Shown here piece by piece: positions 42,019 to 50,132 of a stretch of 64,000 nt of DNA. The notes beneath the pieces were generated by a model. The model was not told the DNA's origin. It was given only the letters and a program-made list of their open reading frames with translations, and made no database searches. Origin of the DNA: VRUE01 sp963728365 (lineage in GTDB: Bacteria; Actinomycetota; Thermoleophilia; Solirubrobacterales; 70-9). How positions within the stretch are numbered: the first letter of the stretch is position 1; each line of letters begins with the position of its first letter. The stretch is taken from the NCBI GenBank assembly GCA_963728365.1, contig CAVSJI010000001.1:248001-312000 (forward strand), written 5' to 3'. Made by a program: the position numbers and the translations under genes.

Positions 42019-42906
42019 GTGGCGGAACGAGCGACATTCCGGGTTAAGACCGGCCTGGCGGAGATGCTGAAGGGCGGCGTGATCATGGACGTGGTCACGC
42101 CCGAGCAGGCGCGGATCGCCGAGGACGCCGGCGCCTGCGCGGTGATGGCGCTGGAGCGGGTTCCGGCCGACATCCGCCGCGACGGCGGCGTCGCCCGGAT
42201 GTCCGATCCGCAGATGATCAAGGGGATCCAGGAGGCGGTGACGATCCCGGTGATGGCCAAGGCGCGGATAGGCCACTTCGCCGAGGCTCAGGTTCTTCAG
42301 GCGCTGGAAGTCGACTACATCGACGAGTCCGAGGTGCTGACCCCGGCCGACGAGCGCCACCACATCGACAAGCTCGCCTTCGAGGTGCCCTTCGTCTGCG
42401 GTGCGACCAACCTCGGCGAGGCGCTGCGGCGAATCGGCGAGGGGGCGGCGATGATTCGCTCCAAGGGCGAGGCGGGCACGGGCAACGTGGTCGAGGCGGT
42501 GCGCCACATGCGCGAAATCACGTCGGGGATCAAGCGGCTCGCCCAGCTCGGGCCGGAGGAGCTTTCGGCGGCGGCCAAAGAGCACCAGGCGCCCCTCGAA
42601 GTCGTCCACGAGGTGGCCGCGAGGGGCCGCCTGCCGGTGCCGCTCTTCTGCGCCGGAGGAATAGCCACGCCGGCCGACGCGGCGCTGATGATGCAGCTCG
42701 GCGCCGAGGGCAACTTCGTCGGCTCGGGGATCTTCAAGAGCGGCGACCCCGAGCGGCGGGCGAAGGCGATCGTCGAGGCGACCACGCACTTCGAGGACCC
42801 CGAGCGGGTTGCGGCGGCCTCGGTCGGGCTCGGCGAGGCGATGCCGGGGCTCAAGATCGCCGAGCTGGCCGCGGCGGACGCGCTTCTCCAGGACCGCGGT
42901 GCCTGA
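42019..42906 (+). CDS. pdxS: Pyridoxal 5'-phosphate synthase subunit PdxS
   Basis: PdxS joins ribose 5-phosphate, glyceraldehyde 3-phosphate and ammonia into pyridoxal phosphate. The 295-residue protein has VIMDVV with D24, MAKARIGH with Schiff-base K81 and IRSKGEAGTG with the second lysine (about 149), as in Bacillus PdxS. It assembles as a dodecamer fed by PdxT, encoded 8 bases into its own 3' end. Start GTG 42019. Confidence 0.96.
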   Translation: MAERATFRVKTGLAEMLKGGVIMDVVTPEQARIAEDAGACAVMALERVPADIRRDGGVARMSDPQMIKGIQEAVTIPVMAKARIGHFAEAQVLQALEVDYIDESEVLTPADERHHIDKLAFEVPFVCGATNLGEALRRIGEGAAMIRSKGEAGTGNVVEAVRHMREITSGIKRLAQLGPEELSAAAKEHQAPLEVVHEVAARGRLPVPLFCAGGIATPADAALMMQLGAEGNFVGSGIFKSGDPERRAKAIVEATTHFEDPERVAAASVGLGEAMPGLKIAELAAADALLQDRGA

Positions 42907-43483
42907 GCTGCCGATCGGGGTCCTGGCCGTTCAGGGGGGCTTCGAGGCGCATGGGCAGATGCTTCGCGGGTTGGGGGCCGAGGTTCGGGAGGTGCGGCTT
43001 CCGGCGGATCTGGTGGGTCTCGATGGGTTGGTGATTCCCGGGGGGGAGAGCACGACGATCAGCAAGGGGATCGAGGCCGCCGGCTTGGCCGATGCGATCG
43101 AGGCGCATCTCGACGGCGGGGGGACGGTGTTCGGGACCTGCGCGGGGATGATCGTCTGTGACGACGAGCACCTCGGTCTGATCGACGCTACGGCTGAGCG
43201 GAATGCTTTTGGACGGCAGCTGCAGAGCTTCGAGGCTGACCTCGACGTCACAGGGATTGGCGACGAGTCGTTTCGGGGAGTCTTCATCCGGGCGCCTTGG
43301 ATCGAGCGGGTCGGCGATCGGGTCGAGGTGCTGGCGTCCTACGGGGATCACCCGGTTGCGATTCGCGAGGGCCGCGTGCTGGCCTGTGCATTTCATCCAG
43401 AGTTGACTGAGGATTCGCGGTTGCATGCGCTGTTCATGGCAATGACTACCGGCGCCAAGGCGCCCGAGGAGGCGGAGGCTTGA
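42899..43483 (+). CDS. pdxT: Pyridoxal 5'-phosphate synthase glutaminase PdxT
   Basis: PdxT releases ammonia from glutamine for PdxS. The 194-residue class I glutaminase has GGES at 48-51, the nucleophile C81 in GTCAGM and the H/E pair in FHPELTED near the C-terminus. GTG 42899 overlaps the pdxS stop by 8 bases, and the following aminopeptidase TTG overlaps its TGA, so three genes are tightly coupled. Confidence 0.95.
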   Translation: MPELPIGVLAVQGGFEAHGQMLRGLGAEVREVRLPADLVGLDGLVIPGGESTTISKGIEAAGLADAIEAHLDGGGTVFGTCAGMIVCDDEHLGLIDATAERNAFGRQLQSFEADLDVTGIGDESFRGVFIRAPWIERVGDRVEVLASYGDHPVAIREGRVLACAFHPELTEDSRLHALFMAMTTGAKAPEEAEA

Positions 43484-44583
43484 GAGATCCACGAGTTGAG
43501 AACCTGGCGAAGATCGTGGTCGGGTACTCGACCAAGGTGAAGGCGGGGGAGGTCGTCTCGATCGACGGGGAGATCGGGGCCGAGCCGCTGCTGCGGGCGA
43601 TCTACGAGGAGGTGCTGAAGGCGGGGGCGCACCCGATCGTCAACGTCGCGCTCGACGGGCTCGCCGCGACCTTCTACGAACACGCCAATGAGGCGCAGCT
43701 CGACTGGGTCTCACCGCTGATGGAGTGGACGGTCGACAACGCCGACGTGCGGATCGCGGTTGGCGCCAGCGCCAACGCGCGCGAGCTCTCCGCGGTGCCG
43801 CCGGAGCGCCAGACCCGCCGCCGGCAGGCGACCGGCCCGGTGCTGGGCCGGATGATGGAGCGCAGCGCGGCGGGCGAGTTCCGCTGGTGCTACACGCTCT
43901 TCCCGACCGACGCCTACGCCTCTGAGGCCGAGATGAGCACCCGCGCCTACGAGGACTTCTACTTCGGCGCCTGCCTTGCCGACGACCCCGACCCGCTGAC
44001 CGCCTGGAAGCGCGCCTCCGAGGAGACCGTGCGCCTCGCCGAGTGGATCGAGGGCCACGAGGAGGTGCGGGTCACCGCGCCCGGCACCGAGATCAAGCTC
44101 GGCATCGCCGGCCGCCACTTCATCCCCTGCGTCGGCGACCACAACATGCCCGACGGCGAGTTCTTCACCGGCCCGGTCGAGGACTCGGTCGAGGGCGAGG
44201 TCACCTTCCACTTGCCGGCGGTGATCGGCGGCCGCGAGGTCTCCGGCGTGCGCCTGCGCTTCGAGGCCGGCAAGGTGGTCGACGCCTCGGCCGAGCGCGG
44301 CGAGGAGTTCCTGCTCAACATGCTCGACACCGACGCGGGCGCCCGCCGCCTAGGCGAGCTGGGGATCGGCACCAACTACGCGATCGACCGCGGCACGCTC
44401 GAGGTCCTGCTCGACGAGAAGATCGGCGGCACCGTGCACATGGCGGTCGGCAAGGCCTACCCGGAGTCGGGCGGCGTCAACGACTCCGCCGTCCACACCG
44501 ACCTCGTCTGCGACCTGCGCCAGGGCGGCAAGATCGAAGTCGACGGGCAGGACTTCCAGGTAGACGGCAAGTTCGTCGTCTAG
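43480..44583 (+). CDS. M29 family aminopeptidase
   Basis: A 367-residue cytoplasmic metalloaminopeptidase of the thermophilic AmpS/AmpT family. Conserved parts are NMPDGEFFTGP with a metal-binding glutamate and ERGEEFLLNML near the centre. HMAVGKAYPESGGVN and a following HTDLVCDLR contain the histidine, tyrosine and H-x-D ligands. The start is TTG 43480, overlapping pdxT by 4 bases; the protein begins RDPRVENLAKIVVGYSTKVK. Three operator-like repeats for hipBA begin 11 bases after its stop. Confidence 0.87.
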   Translation: MRDPRVENLAKIVVGYSTKVKAGEVVSIDGEIGAEPLLRAIYEEVLKAGAHPIVNVALDGLAATFYEHANEAQLDWVSPLMEWTVDNADVRIAVGASANARELSAVPPERQTRRRQATGPVLGRMMERSAAGEFRWCYTLFPTDAYASEAEMSTRAYEDFYFGACLADDPDPLTAWKRASEETVRLAEWIEGHEEVRVTAPGTEIKLGIAGRHFIPCVGDHNMPDGEFFTGPVEDSVEGEVTFHLPAVIGGREVSGVRLRFEAGKVVDASAERGEEFLLNMLDTDAGARRLGELGIGTNYAIDRGTLEVLLDEKIGGTVHMAVGKAYPESGGVNDSAVHTDLVCDLRQGGKIEVDGQDFQVDGKFVV

Positions 44584-44593
44584 CCGAAATCCG

Positions 44594-44613
44594 TTGTGCG
44601 GATACTCGCACAA
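44594..44613. promoter_or_regulatory. HipB operator-like repeat O1
   Basis: TTGTGCG (44594-44600), six bases, CGCACAA (44607-44613): perfect 7-bp arms. First of three similar sites upstream of hipB with centres 37-38 bases apart. Confidence 0.65.
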
Positions 44614-44631
44614 CCTTCCTCCTGGATACGA

Positions 44632-44651
44632 TTGTGCGAATTTCCGCACTA
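44632..44651. promoter_or_regulatory. HipB operator-like repeat O2
   Basis: TTGTGCG (44632-44638), six bases, CGCACTA (44645-44651): one mismatch between arms compared with O1. Spacing to its neighbours is 38 and 37 bases, so all sites lie close to the same helical phase. Confidence 0.65.
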
Positions 44652-44668
44652 TCGGTCCCAATGCGCTA

Positions 44669-44688
44669 ATGTACGGATATGCGCACAA
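44669..44688. promoter_or_regulatory. HipB operator-like repeat O3 over the hipB start
   Basis: ATGTACG (44669-44675), six bases, CGCACAA (44682-44688). The left arm is degenerate. The hipB ATG (44679-44681) lies in its spacer, so binding here would block the start region directly. Confidence 0.55.
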
Positions 44689-44942
44689 ACGATTCCCTAC
44701 GCGGAGCGCGCTGGACGGTCGGCCGCCCGGCCGACCTCGGCCGTGCGGTCGCCGGGGTCCGGCAGGCACGGGAGCTGACGCAGGAGCAGCTCGCCGAGCA
44801 GGCCGGCGTCGACCGCTCCTACCTGGCGCGGCTCGAGGGCGGCGCGACCACGCTTCTTCTCGAGCGTGCCCTGCGAGCGTTGCGGCGGATGGGCGCCCGG
44901 GTCACGATCGAGCTCCCTGAAGACGATGCCCCGGCGGGTTAG
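44679..44942 (+). CDS. hipB: HipB-like XRE antitoxin
   Basis: An 87-residue DNA-binding protein. LGRAVAGVRQARELTQEQLA followed by EQAGVDRSYLARLEGG is a Cro/C1-type helix-turn-helix (about residues 20-55), and ALRALRRMGARVTIEL is the usual HipB dimer tail. It neutralises the HipA kinase and represses its own operon, in keeping with three inverted repeats spanning the promoter. The hipA ATG starts 17 bases before its stop. Confidence 0.88.
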   Translation: MRTNDSLRGARWTVGRPADLGRAVAGVRQARELTQEQLAEQAGVDRSYLARLEGGATTLLLERALRALRRMGARVTIELPEDDAPAG

Positions 44943-46161
44943 GCGCCTCGGCGTCTGGCTGGACGGGGTCAAGGTCGCGGACCTCGAACAGCGGCGCTGG
45001 CCGGAGATCCGCTGCCGCTATAGCGAGGCGGCCCTCGACGCCTGGCCGGCGAACAGCCCGGTGCTCTCCTGCTCGCTGCCGCTCGGGTCGGGGCCGGCCG
45101 ATGCCGTGCCGTTCTGCAAGGGACTGCTGCCGGAGGGACGGGCCCTGCAGACGCTCGCGGCCCACGCGGGCCTCGCCGTCAACGACACCTTCGAGCTGCT
45201 GGATCGCTTCGGTCGCGACATCGCCGGGGCTCTGGTGATCGCCGCCGAGGAGCCGCGGCCGCGCCGCTTCGGGGTCGAGGCCTACACGCCGGATGCGCTG
45301 GCCGCCGCCGTCGAGCAGCTGGACGAATACCCGCTCGGGGCTCACGATGACAGCGAGCTCTCGCTCGCCGGCCTCCAGGACAAGCTCCTGCTCGTCGACC
45401 TCGGCAAGGGACTCTGGGGCCGGCCGTTGCACGGACGGCCATCGACCCACATCCTCAAGGCTGACGATCCGCGTCATCCGGGATTGATCGCCGCGGAGGG
45501 CGCCTGTCTGGAGCTGGCCAGGGCCGCGGGCCTGACCACAATCGAGCACGCGATGAAGGAGATCGCCGGGGTCGAATATTTGGTCCTCTCTCGCTTCGAC
45601 CGCCGCGTCGAGGGCACGACGGTCGAGCGCATCCACCAGGAGGATCTCTGCCAGGCGCAGGGGATCGACCCCGACGGCGCGCGGGGCCGGGCCAAGTACG
45701 AGCGCGCCGGAGGGCCGACCCTGCGACAGGCGGCGCAGCTGCTCGATGCCTACGCGGCCGATCCGCAGACGGAGCTCGATCGCCTGGTCGCCGCGATGAC
45801 CTTCACCGTGCTGATCGGCAACGCGGACGCCCACGGCAAGAACCTCGCCTTGCTGCACCCGGACCCCGGGACGGTAGAGCTGGCGCCGCTCTACGACACG
45901 GTCCCGACCGTGCTCTGGCCAAAGCTCCGCACCGACGCGGCGATGTCGATCGGTGGCCGGGTTTCCCTGCGGGACGTCAACGTCGATGACCTGATCCGCG
46001 AGGCCGGGACGTGGCCGCACCGCGAGGAGCTCACCCGGGCGGCGATTGCGGGCACCGGCGAAGCGGCTCTCGACGCGGTCGAGAGCGGACAAATCGCGAG
46101 CGAGCCGGATGTCGCCGCGTTCGTGGGCAAGCGGGCTCGAGGGCTGCTGGCGGAGCTTTGA
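44926..46161 (+). CDS. hipA: HipA-like serine/threonine kinase toxin
   Basis: HipA phosphorylates glutamyl-tRNA synthetase (or another tRNA synthetase) and triggers dormancy. The 411-residue protein has the N-terminal HipA domain, SLAGLQDKL at 146-154, STHILK with ATP-contact K178, SRFDRR at 222-227 and the catalytic loop GNADAHGKN at 298-306 (D301). APLYD at 320-324 holds the metal-binding D324. All key kinase residues are present, so it looks active. ATG 44926 was preferred to an upstream in-frame GTG (44866) inside hipB. Confidence 0.88.
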   Translation: MPRRVRRLGVWLDGVKVADLEQRRWPEIRCRYSEAALDAWPANSPVLSCSLPLGSGPADAVPFCKGLLPEGRALQTLAAHAGLAVNDTFELLDRFGRDIAGALVIAAEEPRPRRFGVEAYTPDALAAAVEQLDEYPLGAHDDSELSLAGLQDKLLLVDLGKGLWGRPLHGRPSTHILKADDPRHPGLIAAEGACLELARAAGLTTIEHAMKEIAGVEYLVLSRFDRRVEGTTVERIHQEDLCQAQGIDPDGARGRAKYERAGGPTLRQAAQLLDAYAADPQTELDRLVAAMTFTVLIGNADAHGKNLALLHPDPGTVELAPLYDTVPTVLWPKLRTDAAMSIGGRVSLRDVNVDDLIREAGTWPHREELTRAAIAGTGEAALDAVESGQIASEPDVAAFVGKRARGLLAEL

Positions 46162-46165
46162 GGCG

Positions 46166-46597
46166 CTAGACGTTGGGGATCGGGGATCCGGCGAGGAAGA
46201 AGAACCAGAAGGTGAGCACGGCGCCGGCGAGCATCACCGAGCCCATCAACACGGCCTCGACCACGGTGGTGGTGCCGCGCGGACCGCTGTCGCGCATGCT
46301 CTTCAGCCAGGTGGGACGCATCGGGGTGAGCCGGTTGGTGCCGGTGACTTCGATGTAGAGGCGGTTGAGGCGCCCGATCAGCCAGGCGATCAGCACGATC
46401 GAGACGACGATCCCGGCGGCGACGACGAAGTAGGGGCCGCCGGCCGGGAACTGGGTGCTGGAGACCTTGGAGCCGATGTAGATCCAGCTCAGCGGGATCG
46501 CGGTCCAGATCGAGAGCGCGGCGATCAGCATCGCCACGAATATGACGCCGGCCGCGAGCCCCCTGGCCGGCCCAACGCTTTGCGAGTCGGTGGCCAT
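46166..46597 (-). CDS. Small membrane protein of unknown function
   Basis: A 143-residue protein with three predicted membrane helices: about 13-33 (LAAGVIFVAMLIAALSIWTA), 54-77 and 113-135. The loop RLNRLYIEVTGTNRLTPMRP is basic. No family was recognised. It faces hipA, with only 4 bases between the stops, and is divergent from yebC. Confidence 0.6.
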   Translation of the reverse strand: MATDSQSVGPARGLAAGVIFVAMLIAALSIWTAIPLSWIYIGSKVSSTQFPAGGPYFVVAAGIVVSIVLIAWLIGRLNRLYIEVTGTNRLTPMRPTWLKSMRDSGPRGTTTVVEAVLMGSVMLAGAVLTFWFFFLAGSPIPNV

Positions 46598-46621
46598 TCC
46601 TCACTTCATAGAATGCCAGCT

Positions 46622-47371
46622 ATGTCAGGACACTCGAAGTGGTCTTCGATTAAGCACAAGAAGGGCGCCGCGGACGCGAAGCGCGGCAAGCTCTTCACCA
46701 AGCTGGCCCGGGCGATCACCGTCGCGGCGCGCGACGGCGGTCCCGACCCGGAGGGCAACCCGGCCCTGGCGACCGCCGTGCAGAAGGCACGCGACGCCTC
46801 GATGCCGAAGGAAAACATCCAGCGGGCGATCGATCGCGGCAGCGGGGTCGGCAGCGACGCGGCGGCGATCGAGAGCGTCCTCTTCGAGGGCTACGGCCCC
46901 GGCGGGGCGGCGATCCTGGTCGAGGCGCTGACCGACAACCGCAACCGGACCAGCGCCGACGTCCGTCACGCATTCACCAAGCACCACGGCAACCTCGGCG
47001 AGCCGGGCTCGGTCGCCTGGATCTTCGAGAAGCGCGGCGCGGTCGTCGTCGACGGCGAGCGCTACGACGAGGACGACCTGATCGTCGCGATCGACGCCGG
47101 CGCCGAGGACGTGCGCGAGGACGGTGGGCAGCTGCGGGTGCTCTGCGAGCCGGGCGACCTGGGCGCCGTGCGCGAGGCGCTGACAAGCGCCGGGGTCGAG
47201 ATCGAGTCCGCCGACCTGACGATGGAGCCGAAGAACACGGTGATGGTCAAGGGCAGCGAGGCCGAATGGCTGCTCAAGCTGGTCGATGCGCTCGAGGAGC
47301 ACGACGACGTCAACGAGGTTCACGCCAACTTCGACGTGCCCGCCGAGATCATCGAGAAGATGGCGGCATAA
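46622..47371 (+). CDS. yebC: YebC/PmpR family protein
   Basis: A 249-residue protein of the YebC family, described as a transcription regulator and recently linked to relief of ribosome stalling at proline runs. MSGHSKWSSIKHKKGAADAK is the invariant start, then IERAI-type NIQRAIDRGSG and YGPGGAAILVEALTDNRNRT. It precedes ruvCAB as in many bacteria. An in-frame ATG at 46613 is possible, but the family starts at MSGHSKW. Confidence 0.93.
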   Translation: MSGHSKWSSIKHKKGAADAKRGKLFTKLARAITVAARDGGPDPEGNPALATAVQKARDASMPKENIQRAIDRGSGVGSDAAAIESVLFEGYGPGGAAILVEALTDNRNRTSADVRHAFTKHHGNLGEPGSVAWIFEKRGAVVVDGERYDEDDLIVAIDAGAEDVREDGGQLRVLCEPGDLGAVREALTSAGVEIESADLTMEPKNTVMVKGSEAEWLLKLVDALEEHDDVNEVHANFDVPAEIIEKMAA

Positions 47372-47404
47372 AGGCATCCGCCGCGCCGCCCAGAATCACT
47401 TCCC

Positions 47405-47932
47405 ATGCAAGTCGTGATGGGGATTGACCCGGGCGTCGCCGATCTCGGCTTCGGCGTGGTCAGGGTCGAGGGCATCCATATGGTGGCGCTCGACGGCGGC
47501 GTCGTGCAGACCGAGGCCGGGCTGCCGATGGAGCGGCGCCTGGAGCGCATCCACAACTCCCTCTCGGAGCTGATCGATTGGCATCAGCCGGCGGCGATGG
47601 CGCTCGAGGACCTCTACTTCGGCAAGAACGTGCACTCGGCGATGGCCGTCGGCCGGGCGAGCGGCGCCGCGATGCTGGCCGCCGCGCAGCGCGGCGTGCG
47701 CTGCTTCACCTACACGCCGCAGGCGATCAAGATGGCGGTCTGCGGCTCCGGCGCGGCCGGCAAGCAGCAGGTGCAGCGCATGGTCGGCACGCTGCTCGGC
47801 CTGCCCGAGCCGCCGAGTCCCGATCACGCCGCCGATGCGCTGGCGGTCGCGATCTGCCACGGCGGCACGACCGGCCACGAGGCGGCGACCCTGGCGGCCG
47901 ACGAAGACGCGGCCGCGAGGCTGGCCGGATGA
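47405..47932 (+). CDS. ruvC: Holliday junction resolvase RuvC
   Basis: RuvC cuts Holliday junctions moved by RuvAB. The 175-residue protein has MGIDPGVADLGFG with catalytic D8, ALEDLYFGKN with a catalytic glutamate and PDHAADALAVA with the C-terminal acidic residues. The stop overlaps the ruvA ATG by 4 bases. Confidence 0.95.
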   Translation: MQVVMGIDPGVADLGFGVVRVEGIHMVALDGGVVQTEAGLPMERRLERIHNSLSELIDWHQPAAMALEDLYFGKNVHSAMAVGRASGAAMLAAAQRGVRCFTYTPQAIKMAVCGSGAAGKQQVQRMVGTLLGLPEPPSPDHAADALAVAICHGGTTGHEAATLAADEDAAARLAG

Positions 47933-48531
47933 TCGCCGCCGTCAGGGGGGAAGTGATGGTGCGCCGGCCCGACCACGTGGTGGTCGACTCGGGTGGCGTC
48001 GGCTACCGGCTGGCGGTCTCGGCCGAGACGCTGAAAGCGGTGCCGGCCACCGGGCGCGAGGTCTTCCTGCACGCCGAGCTGATCTCCCGGGAGGACTCGC
48101 TGGCGCTCTTCGGCTTCGCCTCCGAGGAGGAGCGCGATCTTTTCGGCCAGCTGATCTCGGTCAGCGGCATCGGCCCCAAGGTGGCGATCGCGGCGCTCTC
48201 CGGAGGCCCGGCGCGTGAGCTGCTGCGGGCGATCGCCGCCGGCGACGCGAAGCGCTTCCAGGCGGTTCCGGGGATCGGCAAGCGCACCTCGGAGCGGATC
48301 ATCGTCGAGCTGCGCGAGAAGGTCGCCGGCGAGCTCGAGGACGAGGTGGCCCTCGGTGCGGCCGGCGGCCAGGGCGACCCGCGCGGCCTCGCGCGCGACG
48401 GCCTCGTCAACCTCGGCTACGCGCCGCTCGAAGCCGAGCAGCTGCTCGACGGCATCGACGGCGCCGACGCCGAGCAGCTGCTCGCCGCGGCGCTGCGCAA
48501 AGCCGGGTCCTCGCGGGGTGCGAGCGCGTGA
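47929..48531 (+). CDS. ruvA: Holliday junction DNA helicase subunit RuvA
   Basis: RuvA binds four-way junctions and recruits RuvB. The 200-residue protein shows the OB-fold start MIAAVRGEVM, VDSGGVGYRL, the two helix-hairpin-helix motifs (SGIGPKVAIAAL; PGIGKRTSERIIVEL) and a short RuvB-binding C-terminus (GLVNLGYAPLEAEQLL). It overlaps ruvC and ruvB by 4 bases each. Confidence 0.95.
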   Translation: MIAAVRGEVMVRRPDHVVVDSGGVGYRLAVSAETLKAVPATGREVFLHAELISREDSLALFGFASEEERDLFGQLISVSGIGPKVAIAALSGGPARELLRAIAAGDAKRFQAVPGIGKRTSERIIVELREKVAGELEDEVALGAAGGQGDPRGLARDGLVNLGYAPLEAEQLLDGIDGADAEQLLAAALRKAGSSRGASA

Positions 48532-49601
48532 GCGGGATCGGCGAGAACCGGATTCGCACGCCCGGGCTCGAGGAGCCCAGCGGCGAGGAGGTCCGGATCC
48601 ACGACGCCAGGGCCGACGCTCCCGACGAAGACCTCGATCGCTCCCTGCGGCCGCGCACCCTGGCGGACTTCGTCAACCAGGAGCAGGTGACCGAGCAGCT
48701 GGCGATCTTCATCGAGGCGGCGAAGCGGCGTGGCGAGGCGCTCGATCACGTGCTGCTCGCCGGCCCGCCAGGGCTCGGCAAGACCTCGCTCGCCCACATC
48801 GTCGCCGAGGAGATGGGCGTGCCGATGGTGCAGACCGCCGGCCCGGCGCTGGAGCGTAAGGCGGACGTCGCCTCCTTCCTCACCGCGCTGGAGCCGGGCA
48901 GCGTCTTCTTCGTCGATGAGATCCACCGGCTCGGCCGGGCGGTCGAGGAGACGCTCTACCCGGCGATGGAGGACGGCGAGCTGCCGGTGGTGCTCGGCCA
49001 GGGCGCCGGCGCCCGCACGGTCACCCTGCCGCTGCCGTCCTTCACCCTGGTCGGCGCGACGACCCGGGCCGGGCTGCTGACCACGCCGCTGCGCGACCGC
49101 TTCGGCCTCTCCCACCGGGTCGAGCACTACAGCCCCGAGCACCTGGGCGAGATCATCGTCCGCTCGGCCGGCATCCTCGAGGTCGAGATCGACGCGCAGG
49201 GGGCGGAGACGATCGCCTCGCGCTCGCGCGGCACGCCGCGGGTCGCCAACCGGCTGCTGAAGCGGGTGCGCGACTTCGCCCAGGTCAAGGAGCGCGGCTC
49301 GATCGACGCCGACGTCGCCGCCGCCGCGCTGGAGATGCTCGAGGTCGACGCCGGCGGGCTCGACCGCAGCGATCGCGCCCTGCTCGACGTGATCGCGACG
49401 AAGTTCGGCGGCGGGCCGGTTGGGCTCTCGACGCTGGCCGTGGCGATCGGCGAGGAGGCCGACACGATCGAAGACGTGCTCGAGCCGTACCTCCTCCAGC
49501 AGGGCTTGCTGAAGCGCACGCCGCGCGGCCGGATGCTGACCCCGCGGGCCTACGAGCACCTGGGACTGCCGGTGCCCGATGGCGCAAGAAGCCTCTTCTA
49601 A
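48528..49601 (+). CDS. ruvB: Holliday junction DNA helicase subunit RuvB
   Basis: RuvB is the AAA+ motor of branch migration. The 357-residue protein has RPRTLADFVNQEQV, Walker A GPPGLGKT at 79-86, VFFVDEIHRL as Walker B, the arginine finger region GATTRAGLLTTPLRDRFG and a C-terminal winged helix (FLQ-type LLQQGLLKRTPRGRMLTPRA). Start GTG 48528 overlaps the ruvA TGA. Confidence 0.96.
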   Translation: MSGIGENRIRTPGLEEPSGEEVRIHDARADAPDEDLDRSLRPRTLADFVNQEQVTEQLAIFIEAAKRRGEALDHVLLAGPPGLGKTSLAHIVAEEMGVPMVQTAGPALERKADVASFLTALEPGSVFFVDEIHRLGRAVEETLYPAMEDGELPVVLGQGAGARTVTLPLPSFTLVGATTRAGLLTTPLRDRFGLSHRVEHYSPEHLGEIIVRSAGILEVEIDAQGAETIASRSRGTPRVANRLLKRVRDFAQVKERGSIDADVAAAALEMLEVDAGGLDRSDRALLDVIATKFGGGPVGLSTLAVAIGEEADTIEDVLEPYLLQQGLLKRTPRGRMLTPRAYEHLGLPVPDGARSLF

Positions 49602-49627
49602 AAGCGACTCTCAGTAACCTGCGGGGA

Positions 49628-50125
49628 GTGCCGTTCTTCATCTGTCCCAACTGCGGCCATCGGGAGGTCAGCGCGGATCGCACCGCGGGCTTCAGCACGC
49701 GTCCGAAGGGCTGCTCGAAATGCGGCTTCGGCTTCGTCTTCGAGCTGCTCGACGACTACTACCCGGCGCCCAACGCAGCCTTCTTCGTCTGCGACCAGAA
49801 GGCGCGGGTGATCGACGCCGGTCGCGGCAGCTTCGAGCTGACCGGGCTGACCGACGAGGACGTGATCGGCCGGCCGGTGCAGGAAGTCCTCGGCCTGCAG
49901 TGGCAGGACCGGGGCGCCGGCGGCGAAACGGCCGACACCAACGGGGACGGCGACACCGACCCGATCGAGACCTCGCTCGAGTGGGGCGTGCGCTCGCTCG
50001 GCAAGCGCGTCTCGGTCAACGCCGAGGGCGACGTGCCGGCCGCCGCGGTCGCCGACGTCTTCCCGGCCTACGACGACGACGGCGGGCTGCTGATCGTGCT
50101 GACGCCCGAAAGCAGCAGCAACTGA
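49628..50125 (+). CDS. Zinc-ribbon and PAS domain protein upstream of secDF
   Basis: A 165-residue cytoplasmic protein. The N-terminus FFICPNCGHRE...GCSKCGFGF gives a four-cysteine zinc ribbon (C6, C9, C29, C32). Residues about 48-120 look like a PAS sensor domain: AAFFVCDQKARVIDAGRGSF, LTGLTDEDVIGRPVQEVLGL. It occupies the place between ruvB and secD where yajC usually stands, and is 7 bases from secDF. It may sense redox, metal or small molecules; no output domain is present. Confidence 0.68.
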   Translation: MPFFICPNCGHREVSADRTAGFSTRPKGCSKCGFGFVFELLDDYYPAPNAAFFVCDQKARVIDAGRGSFELTGLTDEDVIGRPVQEVLGLQWQDRGAGGETADTNGDGDTDPIETSLEWGVRSLGKRVSVNAEGDVPAAAVADVFPAYDDDGGLLIVLTPESSSN

Positions 50126-50132
50126 GGCCGCG

